64,000 nt of DNA from Arthrobacter sp. YN (lineage in GTDB: Bacteria > Actinomycetota > Actinomycetes > Actinomycetales > Micrococcaceae), in contig NZ_CP022436.1 of the NCBI RefSeq assembly GCF_002224285.1, forward strand, positions 434,001 through 498,000, read 5' to 3'. The notes under the pieces were generated by a model, which saw only the letters and a program-made list of their open reading frames with translations, made no database searches and was not told the DNA's origin. Shown here in pieces: positions 47,169 to 56,155 of this stretch. Numbering within the stretch: the stretch's first letter is position 1; every line of letters begins with the position of its first letter. A program made the translations under genes and the position numbers.

Positions 47169-48515
47169 ATGAAGAAAACCAAGTACCTGCTACCGGTCGC
47201 AGCCGCCGGTGTTCTGGCACTTACCCTTTCCGCCTGTAGCGGAGATGGAGGCGGCGGGGGATCAACCGCAGGCTCGGATGATTGCTCCGCTTACGAAAGC
47301 TACGGAAAGCACGACGGCAAGACGGTCTCCGTCTATTCGACGATCGTAGACATTGAGGCAACCAACCTCGAGGAATCCTGGAAGCAGTTCGAAGACTGCA
47401 CCGGAATCACCATCAAGTACGAGGGCAGCAAGGAATTCGAAACGCAGATCGGCGTTCGTGCCCAGTCCGGTACCGCCCCCGATGTCGGGATCTTCCCGCA
47501 GCCCGGCCTCCTTGCCACCCAGGCCCGGGCCGGTTACCTGAAGCCCGCTCCGCAGACCGTTTCCGACCTCGTGGACAAGAACTGGTCCCCGGACTGGAAG
47601 AAGTACGGCACGGTTGACGGCAAGTTCTACGCCGCTCCGATGCTGGCCAACGTCAAGGGTTTTGTTTGGTATGCACCCAAGACCTTCAAGGACAAGGGCT
47701 GGGAAGTCCCCAAGACCTGGGACGAAATGATCGAGCTGTCCAAGAAGATCGCCGCGGATGACAAGAACATGAAACCGTGGTGCGCTGGATTCGAATCCGG
47801 TGAGGCTACGGGTTGGCCCGGCACGGACTGGATCGAGGACGTGGTTCTGCGCGAACACGGCCCCGAGGTCTACGACCAGTGGATCACCCATCAGATTCCG
47901 TTCAACGACCCCAAGATCGTCGATTCCTTCAACAAGGCCGGCGACATCCTGCTCAACCAGGACATGGTTAACGGCGGCTTCGGTGACGTCCGCTCGATCC
48001 TGAGCACCGGTTTTGCCCAGGCCGGCCAGCCGGTCCTTGACGGCACCTGCGCCATGCACCACCAGGCCAACTTCCAGGCCGCCAACTGGCCTGCAGGAAC
48101 CAATGTTGCTGAAGATGGCGATGTCTGGGCCTTCATCACTCCGCCGATCGACGAGAGCAAGGGCAAAGCAGTCACCGGTGGCGGCGAAATGGTGGGCGCC
48201 TACAAGGACACCCCTGAGGTCCAGTCCTTCCTGGCATACCTGGCCAGTGCCGACTTCGCCAACAACCGTGTCAAGCTCGGCGGCGTGGTCAGTGCCAACA
48301 AGGGCCTGGATCCCGCCAACGCCCAGTCCGACCTCGACAAGCTGACTGTCCAGATCCTCCAGGACCCGGACACCGTCTTCCGTTTCGACGGCTCGGACCT
48401 GATGCCGAGTGCCGTAGGTTCCAACTCCTTCTGGAAGGGCATCGTGCAGTGGATCAACGGCACGTCCTCCCAGGAGGTTGCCAACAGCATCGAATCCAGC
48501 TGGCCTAAGAGCTAA
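47169..48515 (+). CDS. Sugar ABC transporter substrate-binding lipoprotein (alpha-glucoside type)
   Basis: 448 residues. Lipobox LTLSAC (Cys about 20). Family 1 solute-binding fold with VYSTIVDIEATNLEESW, IKYEGSKEFETQIGVRAQSG and GWPGTDWIEDVVLR, closest in character to the AglE alpha-glucoside binding proteins. ATG 47169 is chosen because GAGGAG lies eight bases before it. Heads an operon with two permeases and LacI. No ATPase gene is present, so it probably shares an MsiK-type ATPase encoded elsewhere. Confidence 0.9.
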   Translation: MKKTKYLLPVAAAGVLALTLSACSGDGGGGGSTAGSDDCSAYESYGKHDGKTVSVYSTIVDIEATNLEESWKQFEDCTGITIKYEGSKEFETQIGVRAQSGTAPDVGIFPQPGLLATQARAGYLKPAPQTVSDLVDKNWSPDWKKYGTVDGKFYAAPMLANVKGFVWYAPKTFKDKGWEVPKTWDEMIELSKKIAADDKNMKPWCAGFESGEATGWPGTDWIEDVVLREHGPEVYDQWITHQIPFNDPKIVDSFNKAGDILLNQDMVNGGFGDVRSILSTGFAQAGQPVLDGTCAMHHQANFQAANWPAGTNVAEDGDVWAFITPPIDESKGKAVTGGGEMVGAYKDTPEVQSFLAYLASADFANNRVKLGGVVSANKGLDPANAQSDLDKLTVQILQDPDTVFRFDGSDLMPSAVGSNSFWKGIVQWINGTSSQEVANSIESSWPKS

Positions 48516-48520
48516 CTCCC

Positions 48521-48570
48521 AAAGTGCTGCCTCCCCTGGCTGGTTTGCCCAGCCGGGGAGGCAGTGCTTT
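48521..48570 (+). terminator. Intra-operon hairpin after the binding protein
   Basis: 16-bp stem plus a further 6 bp across one bulge, G+C-rich (GCTGCCTCCCC core), ending in TTTT. Located between the binding protein and first permease genes. Such hairpins usually lower downstream transcription so the binding protein is made in excess. Confidence 0.8.
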
Positions 48571-48610
48571 TCCCGGAACTTAGTGATTCACTCACGCCCG
48601 GAGGTTGGGT

Positions 48611-49576
48611 ATGGAATTTATTGGAGAAAAACTCCTACAAGTAGTGATAGCCCTGGCGATATTCGCAGCGGTCATCGGCCTCATCATGTTGCTGGTGGAC
48701 AGGGCTCCTAAATCAGTCAAAGACAAGGTCACGGTGGCAGGCTTCCTTGCTCCTGCCGCCATACTGATGGTCGTGGGCCTGGTCTATCCGGCAATCCGCA
48801 CGTCGATGCTCGCTTTCACGGATGCCGGTGGAAATGCCAACGGCTTCGACAACTTCGTCTGGATGTTCACGCAGCCCGAGGCTCTGACCACGTTGCGGAA
48901 CACCGTCATCTGGACAGTATTGGTTCCCTTGCTGTCCACCGGCTTCGGCCTTGCTTACGCAGTGTTCATCGACAAGGCCCGCGGAGAAAAGGTACTGAAG
49001 TCGCTGGTCTTCATGCCGATGGCCATCTCCTTTGTGGGCGCCGGCATCATCTGGAAACTTGTCTATGACTACCGCGGTCCCAACATTGAACAAACCGGTG
49101 TCCTCAATTTCTTCCGCGTCGCCTTGGGAATGGATCCGAAGCAGTTCCTCCTTGACGCACCTGAGAACACGATTTTCCTGATCATCGTGATGGTCTGGAT
49201 CCAGACCGGCTTTGCCATGGTGATTCTGTCCGCCGCTATCAAGGGCGTTCCAGTGGAACTCGTGGAAGCAGCCCGCTTGGACGGTGCGAATGCTTGGCAG
49301 CAGTTCCGCAACGTCACCATTCCCGGTATCCGTGGAGCCCTGGTGGTGGTGCTGACCACCATTACCATCGCCACTCTGAAGGTCTTCGACATTGTCCGGA
49401 CCATGACGGCCGGAAACTACGACACGTCCGTGGTCGCCAACGAAATGTACACGCAGGCCTTCCGCGCCGGTGAGCCGGGACGTGGTGCCGCTTTGGCCCT
49501 GATCCTGTTCCTCATGGTGCTGCCCATCGTGGTGTACAACGCTCGAGTCCTTCGCAAGCAAAGGGAGATCCATTGA
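48611..49576 (+). CDS. Sugar ABC transporter permease (AglF/MalF type)
   Basis: 321 residues, six to eight membrane segments. The EAA loop VELVEAARLDGANAWQQFRN (~215-234) contacts the ATPase. ATG 48611 has GGAGG six bases upstream; a TTG two codons earlier is not needed. Stop overlaps the next gene by 4 bp. Confidence 0.93.
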   Translation: MEFIGEKLLQVVIALAIFAAVIGLIMLLVDRAPKSVKDKVTVAGFLAPAAILMVVGLVYPAIRTSMLAFTDAGGNANGFDNFVWMFTQPEALTTLRNTVIWTVLVPLLSTGFGLAYAVFIDKARGEKVLKSLVFMPMAISFVGAGIIWKLVYDYRGPNIEQTGVLNFFRVALGMDPKQFLLDAPENTIFLIIVMVWIQTGFAMVILSAAIKGVPVELVEAARLDGANAWQQFRNVTIPGIRGALVVVLTTITIATLKVFDIVRTMTAGNYDTSVVANEMYTQAFRAGEPGRGAALALILFLMVLPIVVYNARVLRKQREIH

Positions 49577-50535
49577 CAGCCACGCCAGCCCCGAAAGAGG
49601 CCTCGAAGGCCACCCGGCAGCGTCCTGGATCCGACCCCACGGAGGACGCCCAGCCGATCATGCGGCGCGTCAAGACCAAGCTCACCTCCAAGTGGGCAAC
49701 AGCGGCAGCGGTCATTATCGCCGTCGTGTGGTCAGTGCCGACGTTCGGCCTCTTTGTCACCTCGTTCCGTCCTGCCGCCAAGCAGGTGGGCCCCCGGTCC
49801 GACGGCTGGTGGAATGCCTTCGTCGACTGGCAGTTCACGTTCAAGAACTACGCCGACGTGCTCACGCCGGCGGGCTCGCAGTCTGCCAACCTCTCGCAGT
49901 ACTTCGTCAACTCCATAGCGATCGTCATCCCGGTCACCATCTTTGTGCTGGTGCTGGCATCCATGGCCGCCTACGTGTTTGCGTGGGGAAAGTTCAAGGG
50001 CCGCGATGCGTTGTTCATCTTCGTCTTCGCCCTGCAGATCATTCCGCTCCAGATGGCGCTGATTCCGCTCCTGCAGTTCTTCACGCAGACCCTGCAGCTC
50101 CCTGCCGGTTCCTACGCGCAGCTGTGGATCGCCCACACCATGTTCGGCCTTCCGCTGGGTATCTTCCTGCTCCACAACTTCATCTCCGAAATTCCCGGTG
50201 AAGTCATCGAGGCAGCAAGGGTGGACGGTGCCGGTCACAGCACCATCTTCTGGCGGATTATCCTGCCGCTCTCCGTTCCGGCGCTTGCCTCGCTGGCGAT
50301 CTTCCAGTTCCTGTGGGTCTGGAATGACCTCCTGGTGGCGTTGGTGTTCTCCGGTGGCACGGCGGACGTTGCTCCGATTACGCAGCGCCTGGCGGAGCTC
50401 TCGGGTACCCGCGGCGCCAGGGATTACCTGAACCCGGCGGCAGCATTTGTCTCCATCATTGTTCCGCTACTGGTCTTCTTCGGCTTGCAGCGCTACTTTG
50501 TGCGCGGCCTGCTGTCCGGCGGCCTTAAGGGCTAG
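49573..50535 (+). CDS. Sugar ABC transporter permease (AglG/MalG type)
   Basis: 320 residues. About 40 residues of charged N-terminus, then six membrane segments. EAA loop EIPGEVIEAARVDGAGHSTI (~208-227) and the MalG-like C-terminus LQRYFVRGLLSGGLKG. It starts at TTG 49573 with GGGAG upstream, overlapping the preceding TGA. Confidence 0.93.
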   Translation: MTATPAPKEASKATRQRPGSDPTEDAQPIMRRVKTKLTSKWATAAAVIIAVVWSVPTFGLFVTSFRPAAKQVGPRSDGWWNAFVDWQFTFKNYADVLTPAGSQSANLSQYFVNSIAIVIPVTIFVLVLASMAAYVFAWGKFKGRDALFIFVFALQIIPLQMALIPLLQFFTQTLQLPAGSYAQLWIAHTMFGLPLGIFLLHNFISEIPGEVIEAARVDGAGHSTIFWRIILPLSVPALASLAIFQFLWVWNDLLVALVFSGGTADVAPITQRLAELSGTRGARDYLNPAAAFVSIIVPLLVFFGLQRYFVRGLLSGGLKG

Positions 50536-50538
50536 AAA

Positions 50539-50593
50539 TTTGAAGCCTCGGTTACGCAGCGCATTACGCGGCTGCGTAACCGAGGGCTTCAAA
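50539..50593. terminator. Long hairpin after permease, before LacI gene
   Basis: 22-base left arm (50539-50560) and 23-base right arm (50571-50593), complementary except for one bulged base, with a 10-base loop. Ends in TTT/AAA. Terminator of the transporter genes; it may also uncouple LacI expression. Confidence 0.82.
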
Positions 50594-50649
50594 CCACAAA
50601 CAGACACTTAAGGTGAAGGCGGAGCAACGGCGGCCGGAGAGGGGAGCCT

Positions 50650-51702
50650 GTGTCACGAACAACGGGTCGGTCCCAACGCGGCGGCCATACCGGCGTCAGT
50701 ATTGAGGACGTCGCTGCAGCGGCTGGAGTTTCGACGGCGACCGTCTCACGGGCCGTGCGGGGTTTACCGCGGGTGTCGCCCGCCACCCGCGAGAAGATCC
50801 TCGAAGTAGCCAGTTCCCTGGGCTATGTGGCGTCGTCGTCGGCGTCTGGCCTGGCGACCGGCCGAACACGCACCATCGGCGTCCTGGCCCCCTTCGTCAG
50901 TCGGTGGTTCTTCTCCAAAGCGATCGAAGGTGCGGACCGGGAACTGCATTCGCGCAAGTACAACCTTTCCCTGTTCAACCTGGGCGGCCACGGCAGCAAC
51001 CGCGAGCGGCTCTTCAGCTCCACCATGGTCTACAAACAGATCGACGCCCTGCTGGTGCTCTGCATGTCCTTGACCGAGGAAGAGTTGGAACACCTCCACA
51101 AGATCGACATCCCGCTGGTGGTGGTGGGCGGCCACGTTGAGGATTGTGCCTACATCGGCATCAACGATTACGACGCCGCGTCCACCGCCGTGCGGCACCT
51201 CCTGGACCTGGGCCACAAGGACATCGCCCTGCTCCACGGAGACGACGAAACAGACCTGAACTTCGACGTGCCGCGCGTGCGTATCCGCGCCTTCCAGGAA
51301 GTCATGACCGACGCCGGGCTGGAAGTCCGCCCGGAATGGGACCAGTGGGGCGATTTCACCGTTGCCAGCGGCCAACAGGCCTTCAACCGGCTCTGGAACC
51401 AGCCTGGACGCAAACCAACGGCCATCTTCTGTTCGTCGGATGAGATGGCGATGGGCGTCATTTTCGAGGCCGGCCGCCATGGCGTCAGGGTGCCTCAGGA
51501 CCTCTCCGTGATCGGCATTGACGATCACGATTTCTCGGCCTCCATTGGCTTGACCACCGTGGGCCAGCGCCCCGACAACCAAGCCGAACTTGCCACGAAA
51601 ATGCTGCTTGACGAGCTGGACGGCAACCCGGAAGCCGTGCATTCGGAAGTGGCTCCGCATGAGCTGATCGTGCGCGAGACAACAGCCCCACCCGGTGTAT
51701 AA
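50650..51702 (+). CDS. LacI-family repressor of the sugar transporter
   Basis: 350 residues. HTH and hinge: SIEDVAAAAGVSTATVSRAV, RGLPRVSPATREKILEVAS. The periplasmic-binding-like effector domain includes TRTIGVLAPFVSRWFFSKAI, DIALLHGDDETDLNF and LSVIGIDDHDFSASIGLTTV. GTG start. Located at the end of the transporter operon, and the AGCGCT-centred palindrome at 47071 is a suitable target. Confidence 0.92.
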   Translation: MSRTTGRSQRGGHTGVSIEDVAAAAGVSTATVSRAVRGLPRVSPATREKILEVASSLGYVASSSASGLATGRTRTIGVLAPFVSRWFFSKAIEGADRELHSRKYNLSLFNLGGHGSNRERLFSSTMVYKQIDALLVLCMSLTEEELEHLHKIDIPLVVVGGHVEDCAYIGINDYDAASTAVRHLLDLGHKDIALLHGDDETDLNFDVPRVRIRAFQEVMTDAGLEVRPEWDQWGDFTVASGQQAFNRLWNQPGRKPTAIFCSSDEMAMGVIFEAGRHGVRVPQDLSVIGIDDHDFSASIGLTTVGQRPDNQAELATKMLLDELDGNPEAVHSEVAPHELIVRETTAPPGV

Positions 51703-51711
51703 AGACGCCGG

Positions 51712-52668
51712 TTAGGAAGCGCGCGCCAGCTGCCGGATGGGAATCCACCGCGAAGCGAGCCTGCGGTAGGCAGCGGCCGCGCCGGTCATGTCGCCCTCTG
51801 CAAGGCACTCGATGCCCAACCGCACATCCATGGGGGACTCGTCCGGATACACCTTGTCTGCCACTGCGCCGTAGTCCAGCTCCACCATGGACTGGATGTG
51901 AAAGAGTTCCAGCCATTCGGTGAGCTGAGTCAGGTCATCCAGCATGTCCAGGTCCGGCGCAGCCAAAGCCAAGTGGGCCACGGCGAAGCGTGCACGGTCC
52001 AGGGCCTCCGTGAGGGGAGTCCACACCCGGACGGTAAGAATGCGCCCTTCAGACTCCACCACGTCCTTGCGGTCCGACTCGGCGAAGAGCGAGAACCAGC
52101 TGAACGGGATACCCCACGTTGAAGCCCGGGTATGGACGCGCTTGGCATCTTCCCCGGCATTGATCCGGTCGATTCTGACCTGGTGCTTGTCCCGTTGCGA
52201 GACGGGAATAAGGAGGTCGGCCAGGGGACTGTGCACACCGTCCATGAGCGCGTTGGCTGCCAAGCCGGCCCGAATCACCAGTTGGCTGGGGCAGTAAAGC
52301 AGCCGTCCGGCGTCGTGCCCTTCTGGGGCCGAAGCGGCACTGTGGTGGGACGCGGCAGCTCCGTCCGGCGCGGCTGCTTGGTCCGCTCCAGCTTGTTCCG
52401 GCGTTGCCGCGTGACGTCCGGTGGGAACGCGCGTCATGCGCACCAGGTCGGTGCTGCCGGTGGGGAACGGGTCGCCGCCGGAACGCGTGATGCGGCCCAG
52501 CGAGGCTTGCAGCTCCGCATTTTCGACGGCGGCCCGGGAACCACTCTTGCTGCCCTTCGCCACGAGCTGCCGCTGCTGTTCGGGCGGGAACGCCTCGAGG
52601 GGCTCGTAAATGCGCAGCGACGAAGAGAAGGGCAGCCCTGCCTGGCCCCGATACAGGTTTCCAGTCAT
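51712..52668 (-). CDS. Conserved-looking cytoplasmic protein of unknown function
   Basis: 318 residues. No signal peptide or membrane helix. Middle linker rich in Ala/Gly/Pro/His (~85-115). The rest is mixed alpha/beta (for example RLLYCPSQLVIRAGLAANAL, ILTVRVWTPLTEALDRARFA) with an alpha-helical end (DDLTQLTEWLELFHIQSMVE). I do not recognise a family. It lies between LacI (convergent) and exonuclease III (same strand, 31 bp gap). Confidence 0.7.
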   Translation of the reverse strand: MTGNLYRGQAGLPFSSSLRIYEPLEAFPPEQQRQLVAKGSKSGSRAAVENAELQASLGRITRSGGDPFPTGSTDLVRMTRVPTGRHAATPEQAGADQAAAPDGAAASHHSAASAPEGHDAGRLLYCPSQLVIRAGLAANALMDGVHSPLADLLIPVSQRDKHQVRIDRINAGEDAKRVHTRASTWGIPFSWFSLFAESDRKDVVESEGRILTVRVWTPLTEALDRARFAVAHLALAAPDLDMLDDLTQLTEWLELFHIQSMVELDYGAVADKVYPDESPMDVRLGIECLAEGDMTGAAAAYRRLASRWIPIRQLARAS

Positions 52669-52699
52669 ATCAGCCGCCCCTTTCGTTAGTGATGTGTAC

Positions 52700-53512
52700 T
52701 CAGTTTGCGAGCTCCACGATCACGGGAGCGTGGTCCGAAGCGCCCTTGCCCTTGCGTTCCTCGCGGTCAATGGAGGCGCCGGTGACCCGCGAAGCCAGTG
52801 CCGGGGATGCGAGGCAGAAGTCGATCCGCATGCCTTCCTTCTTGGGGAAGCGCAGTTGCGTGTAGTCCCAGTACGTGTAGACGCCGGGGCCCGGAGTGTA
52901 AGGGCGGACGACGTCGGTGAATCCGGCGGCTTCGAAAGCGTGGAAGGCGGCGCGCTCAGGTTCGGAGACGTGGGTGTAATTGTTGGTGCGGAACAGTTCG
53001 ATGTCCCACACGTCGTCGTCGAACGGCGCGATGTTCCAGTCACCCATGAGGGCGATCTGCGCAGTGGGATCGGATTTGACCCATTCGGCGGCGTGGCCCT
53101 GCAGGACGTCCAGCCATTTGATCTTGTACGGCATGTGTTCGTCGTCCAACGAACGACCGTTGGGAACGTAGAGGCTCCAGATGCGGATGCCGCCGCAGGT
53201 AGCGGCGATGGCGCGGGCTTCCTGGGCGGGATCCTTGCCGGCCTTGCCGAACGCCGGCTGGTCCAGGAACGTTCGTTCAACGTCTTCCAGTCCCACACGG
53301 GAGGCTATGGCAACGCCGTTCCATTGGTTCACGCCGAAGTGGGCAACCTCGTAGCCCATACGCTCAAAGAGCTCCCACGGGAAGTTTTCGTCCTTGCACT
53401 TGGTCTCCTGGATGGCCAGGACATCGCAGTCGCTTCGCTCAAGCCAGGCTTCAACGCGGTCTGCACGGGCGCGGAGGGAGTTCACATTCCAAGTAGCTAT
53501 CTTCACAGCCAC
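52700..53512 (-). CDS. xthA: Exodeoxyribonuclease III
   Basis: 270 residues. Exo/endo/phosphatase fold: MAVKIATWNVNSLRARADRV, VLAIQETKCKDENFP (metal-binding Glu), LMGDWNIAP, and the C-terminal RIDFCLASPAL with KGASDHAPVIVEL (catalytic Asp-His). Cuts at abasic sites and degrades 3' ends during base-excision repair. A complete, typical member. Confidence 0.95.
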   Translation of the reverse strand: MAVKIATWNVNSLRARADRVEAWLERSDCDVLAIQETKCKDENFPWELFERMGYEVAHFGVNQWNGVAIASRVGLEDVERTFLDQPAFGKAGKDPAQEARAIAATCGGIRIWSLYVPNGRSLDDEHMPYKIKWLDVLQGHAAEWVKSDPTAQIALMGDWNIAPFDDDVWDIELFRTNNYTHVSEPERAAFHAFEAAGFTDVVRPYTPGPGVYTYWDYTQLRFPKKEGMRIDFCLASPALASRVTGASIDREERKGKGASDHAPVIVELAN

Positions 53513-53566
53513 TAACTTACCGAACTTGGCGCTGAGCGCATCCCCTGACGGCTTTTTACCGCGACC

Positions 53567-54133
53567 CTAGTGGCCATACAACGGCTCCGTGTGGGCCAGT
53601 TTGCGCAGCCCGATGCCGGAGGCGATGAGCAGCAGGCCCGTCACCATCGCGAACCCTGCCAACATCCACACCAGGCTCAGGAAGCCCAGGCCTGGGTTCA
53701 CCAGCACGAAGATGCCGAAAACGGTGGTGATGAGGCCGGTCAGGAACCAAATTCCCCAGTTGCTGACGAAATTCCTGGCGGCCAGGGACAGCACGATTTG
53801 TGAAAGACCCAGCACCAGAGCCCACAGACCGATGAGGACGCCCACTGCCGCGGCCGTAATTCCCGGCCAGGCAATGGCCAGTATGCCGGCAGCGATGGAG
53901 ATCAGGCCGCCCACTATGGTCCAACGGGACCGGCCTGCGGGGTCGTAGAAGTAATGTGCCACGCTGGTGATGCCGTCAATGATCGCGAAGACCCCGAACA
54001 TGACGATCACTACGAACGCAGTGGCGCTGGGCAAGGCAATAATCAACAGGCCAAAAACAATGGCGAGGACTCCCCGGACGATCAAAGCCGTTCCCGGGGT
54101 TTTGAACATTTTGCGATCCGCTGCGTCCGACAT
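53567..54133 (-). CDS. HdeD/DUF308 membrane protein
   Basis: 188 residues with six hydrophobic segments in DUF308 repeats (ALIVRGVLAIVFGLLIIALP, WTIVGGLISIAAGILAIAWP, NWGIWFLTGLITTVFGIFVL). HdeD is linked to acid resistance in enterobacteria; the role in actinobacteria is unclear. 26 bp downstream of the response regulator on the same strand, so it may belong to that transcript. Confidence 0.9.
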   Translation of the reverse strand: MSDAADRKMFKTPGTALIVRGVLAIVFGLLIIALPSATAFVVIVMFGVFAIIDGITSVAHYFYDPAGRSRWTIVGGLISIAAGILAIAWPGITAAAVGVLIGLWALVLGLSQIVLSLAARNFVSNWGIWFLTGLITTVFGIFVLVNPGLGFLSLVWMLAGFAMVTGLLLIASGIGLRKLAHTEPLYGH

Positions 54134-54159
54134 AGGGCCAGAGTAGCCAACCGCGTCTC

Positions 54160-54786
54160 CTACCGCATCCCCTCGCGCCGGATAGCTGTGGCGATGGCCG
54201 CTGCCCGCGTCTCGACGCCCAGTTTGGCGTAGATGTGGGCAAGGTGGGTCTTGACGGTTGCCTCCGAGATAAAGAGGCGTTTTCCAAGGTCACGGTTGCT
54301 GAGGCCTTCGGTCAGCAGGCTGAGCAGTTCAGCCTCGCGCGGGGTGAGGATTTCATCCGGGTTCCGCAGTTGCTGGAACAGCCGCGAGGCCACCGGCGCG
54401 CTCATCACGCTCTTCCCCTGCACAGCCCCGCGAACCGCCGCGAAGATCTCCTCCGGGGCCGCGTCCTTGAGCAGATAGCCCATGGCGCCGGCGTCCACGG
54501 CGCGCACGATGTCTGCGTCCGAGTCGTAGGTGGTGAACACAATGATCGCCTGCTTGGGGGTTCGCCGGCGGAGCTGTTTGATGGCTTCGATGCCGTCCAT
54601 CCCGGCGCCCATGGCCAAGTCCATGAGGACGACGTCGGGGGCATGCTGCTGCGCCGCTACCAGCGCTTCCTCACCGGAGGCGGCTTCCCCGACGACGGCG
54701 ATATCGGCTTGGGTGCCCAACAATGCCTTGAGTCCGCTCCGGACTACCGTGTGGTCGTCCACGAGCACCACGGAAATGCTGGTCAC
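54160..54786 (-). CDS. NarL/LuxR-type response regulator (SenR-like)
   Basis: 208 residues. Receiver domain starts ISVVLVDDHTVVRSGLKALL with the phosphoacceptor in DVVLMDLAMG (~55). C-terminal LuxR HTH: LTPREAELLSLLTEGLSNRD, KRLFISEATVKTHLAHIYAK. Overlaps the kinase gene by 4 bp. With an HbpS-like gene on the other side of the kinase it resembles the SenS/SenR redox system of Streptomyces. Confidence 0.93.
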   Translation of the reverse strand: MTSISVVLVDDHTVVRSGLKALLGTQADIAVVGEAASGEEALVAAQQHAPDVVLMDLAMGAGMDGIEAIKQLRRRTPKQAIIVFTTYDSDADIVRAVDAGAMGYLLKDAAPEEIFAAVRGAVQGKSVMSAPVASRLFQQLRNPDEILTPREAELLSLLTEGLSNRDLGKRLFISEATVKTHLAHIYAKLGVETRAAAIATAIRREGMR

Positions 54787-55976
54787 AGGGCCACCTCTTT
54801 TGTGCCGTTGGCTGGTTGTGCGGGCGGCCCGACCGGCAGTTGCGCCGCGATGATGGTGCCCTCGCCGGGCGAGCTCTCCACAGACAATTCTCCGCCCAAC
54901 TGTTCCACGCGTTGCCGCATGGCCCGCAGCCCGTATCCTCCGGTTTCCGACGGCGGAGGTACCGCTCCGGGATCAAAGCCGCGGCCGTCGTCGTACACGT
55001 CCAAGGTGACCGCATCCGGAAGGTACCCAAGGGTCACGCTGGCGTGGCCTGCGCGGGCATGGAGTTTGATGTTGGCCACGGCGCTCTGGGTGACGCGCAG
55101 CAGGGCGTGCCGGACCTCGGAAGGAAGGGGCCGCGGATCTCCGGTGACCTGGACACGGATGGTCTCCACGTACTGCCGGGCTGCGTGTTCCAACGCTTCG
55201 GGGATGGGCCCGGTTTCCAGGCCGGGGGCGGAGAGTTCGTGCACCAGGCTGCGGGTATCGGCGAGGTTGCGTCGCAACAGATCCGCGGCTTTGCGCACGT
55301 CCTGGTTCGATGCAGGAGCGGGCCAGGCACGTTGGGCAGCTTCGAGGAGGAGCAGGCTGCTGGCCAGGCCCTGGGTGACGGTGTCGTGGATTTCCCGGGA
55401 AACGCGCTCGCGCTCGGCGGCGACTCCGGCCTCCCGCTCGCCGGCGGCAAGCCGTTCCTGGTCGCGCTCAATCTTGTCGTAAATCAACGTGAGCAGGGCG
55501 CCCGCGGCGAGCGGACCCAGCAGCATCGCGATGTCTGTCCAGTCGCTCATCCTGAAGAGTCCGACGGCGGTGGCGGCCGCCGTCGCCCCACCCGCCACAT
55601 AGGCGGCCCACCCACGGAAAGCGGTGCGGGTAAGGAAGAAAATGGCGAAGGAACACCAGGCGAAGCTGGGGGCGGCAATGACGAGCGCCGCCCACGCTGC
55701 CACCAACACGATCATCCACGGAATCCATAGCCGGCGTGGCTGGCCGGGTTGCCGCCGGCCACGTTCCCGTCGCCGGGCCAGCAGTGCTGTGACCGCGTAC
55801 AGGACACAGACGGTTTCAGCCAACGCCACCGTCCAGAGGTTGTCGGCGGGGGAGTGCCGCATGACGTAGCGGACTGCCGAAGCGACCATCAGGACGGCGA
55901 AGCCCAGATGCACTACAGCATCGATGCGGCCATCGAGGCGGATGCTCGGCGCCGGCTGTGGAGGGGCAGTGGGCAT
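54783..55976 (-). CDS. Sensor histidine kinase with five predicted membrane helices (SenS-like)
   Basis: 397 residues. About five helices in the first ~165 residues with little extracellular loop, then a HisKA_3 box with the phosphohistidine in RVSREIHDTVTQGLASSLLL and a HATPase domain (VYDDGRGFDPG, GGYGLRAMRQRVEQLGG). The membrane layout matches SenS, which senses heme/iron-mediated redox stress through exported HbpS. An HbpS-like gene is divergent, 179 bp away. Confidence 0.88.
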   Translation of the reverse strand: MPTAPPQPAPSIRLDGRIDAVVHLGFAVLMVASAVRYVMRHSPADNLWTVALAETVCVLYAVTALLARRRERGRRQPGQPRRLWIPWMIVLVAAWAALVIAAPSFAWCSFAIFFLTRTAFRGWAAYVAGGATAAATAVGLFRMSDWTDIAMLLGPLAAGALLTLIYDKIERDQERLAAGEREAGVAAERERVSREIHDTVTQGLASSLLLLEAAQRAWPAPASNQDVRKAADLLRRNLADTRSLVHELSAPGLETGPIPEALEHAARQYVETIRVQVTGDPRPLPSEVRHALLRVTQSAVANIKLHARAGHASVTLGYLPDAVTLDVYDDGRGFDPGAVPPPSETGGYGLRAMRQRVEQLGGELSVESSPGEGTIIAAQLPVGPPAQPANGTKEVAL

Positions 55977-56155
55977 CTTCCCATGCTAGGTCCCGCGCGG
56001 GCATTGATCTCTCCACCTTTGGGCTGATACCGATGACGGAAAGGCTGAGCCCGGGAACGGCGACCGGGCGATGTGGCCTTGGGGGCGTCCGCGGAAGCAT
56101 GGAGATGTACCCGATGCCAACCACTGCACCCGACGTTCACTACAAGGAGAACCCC

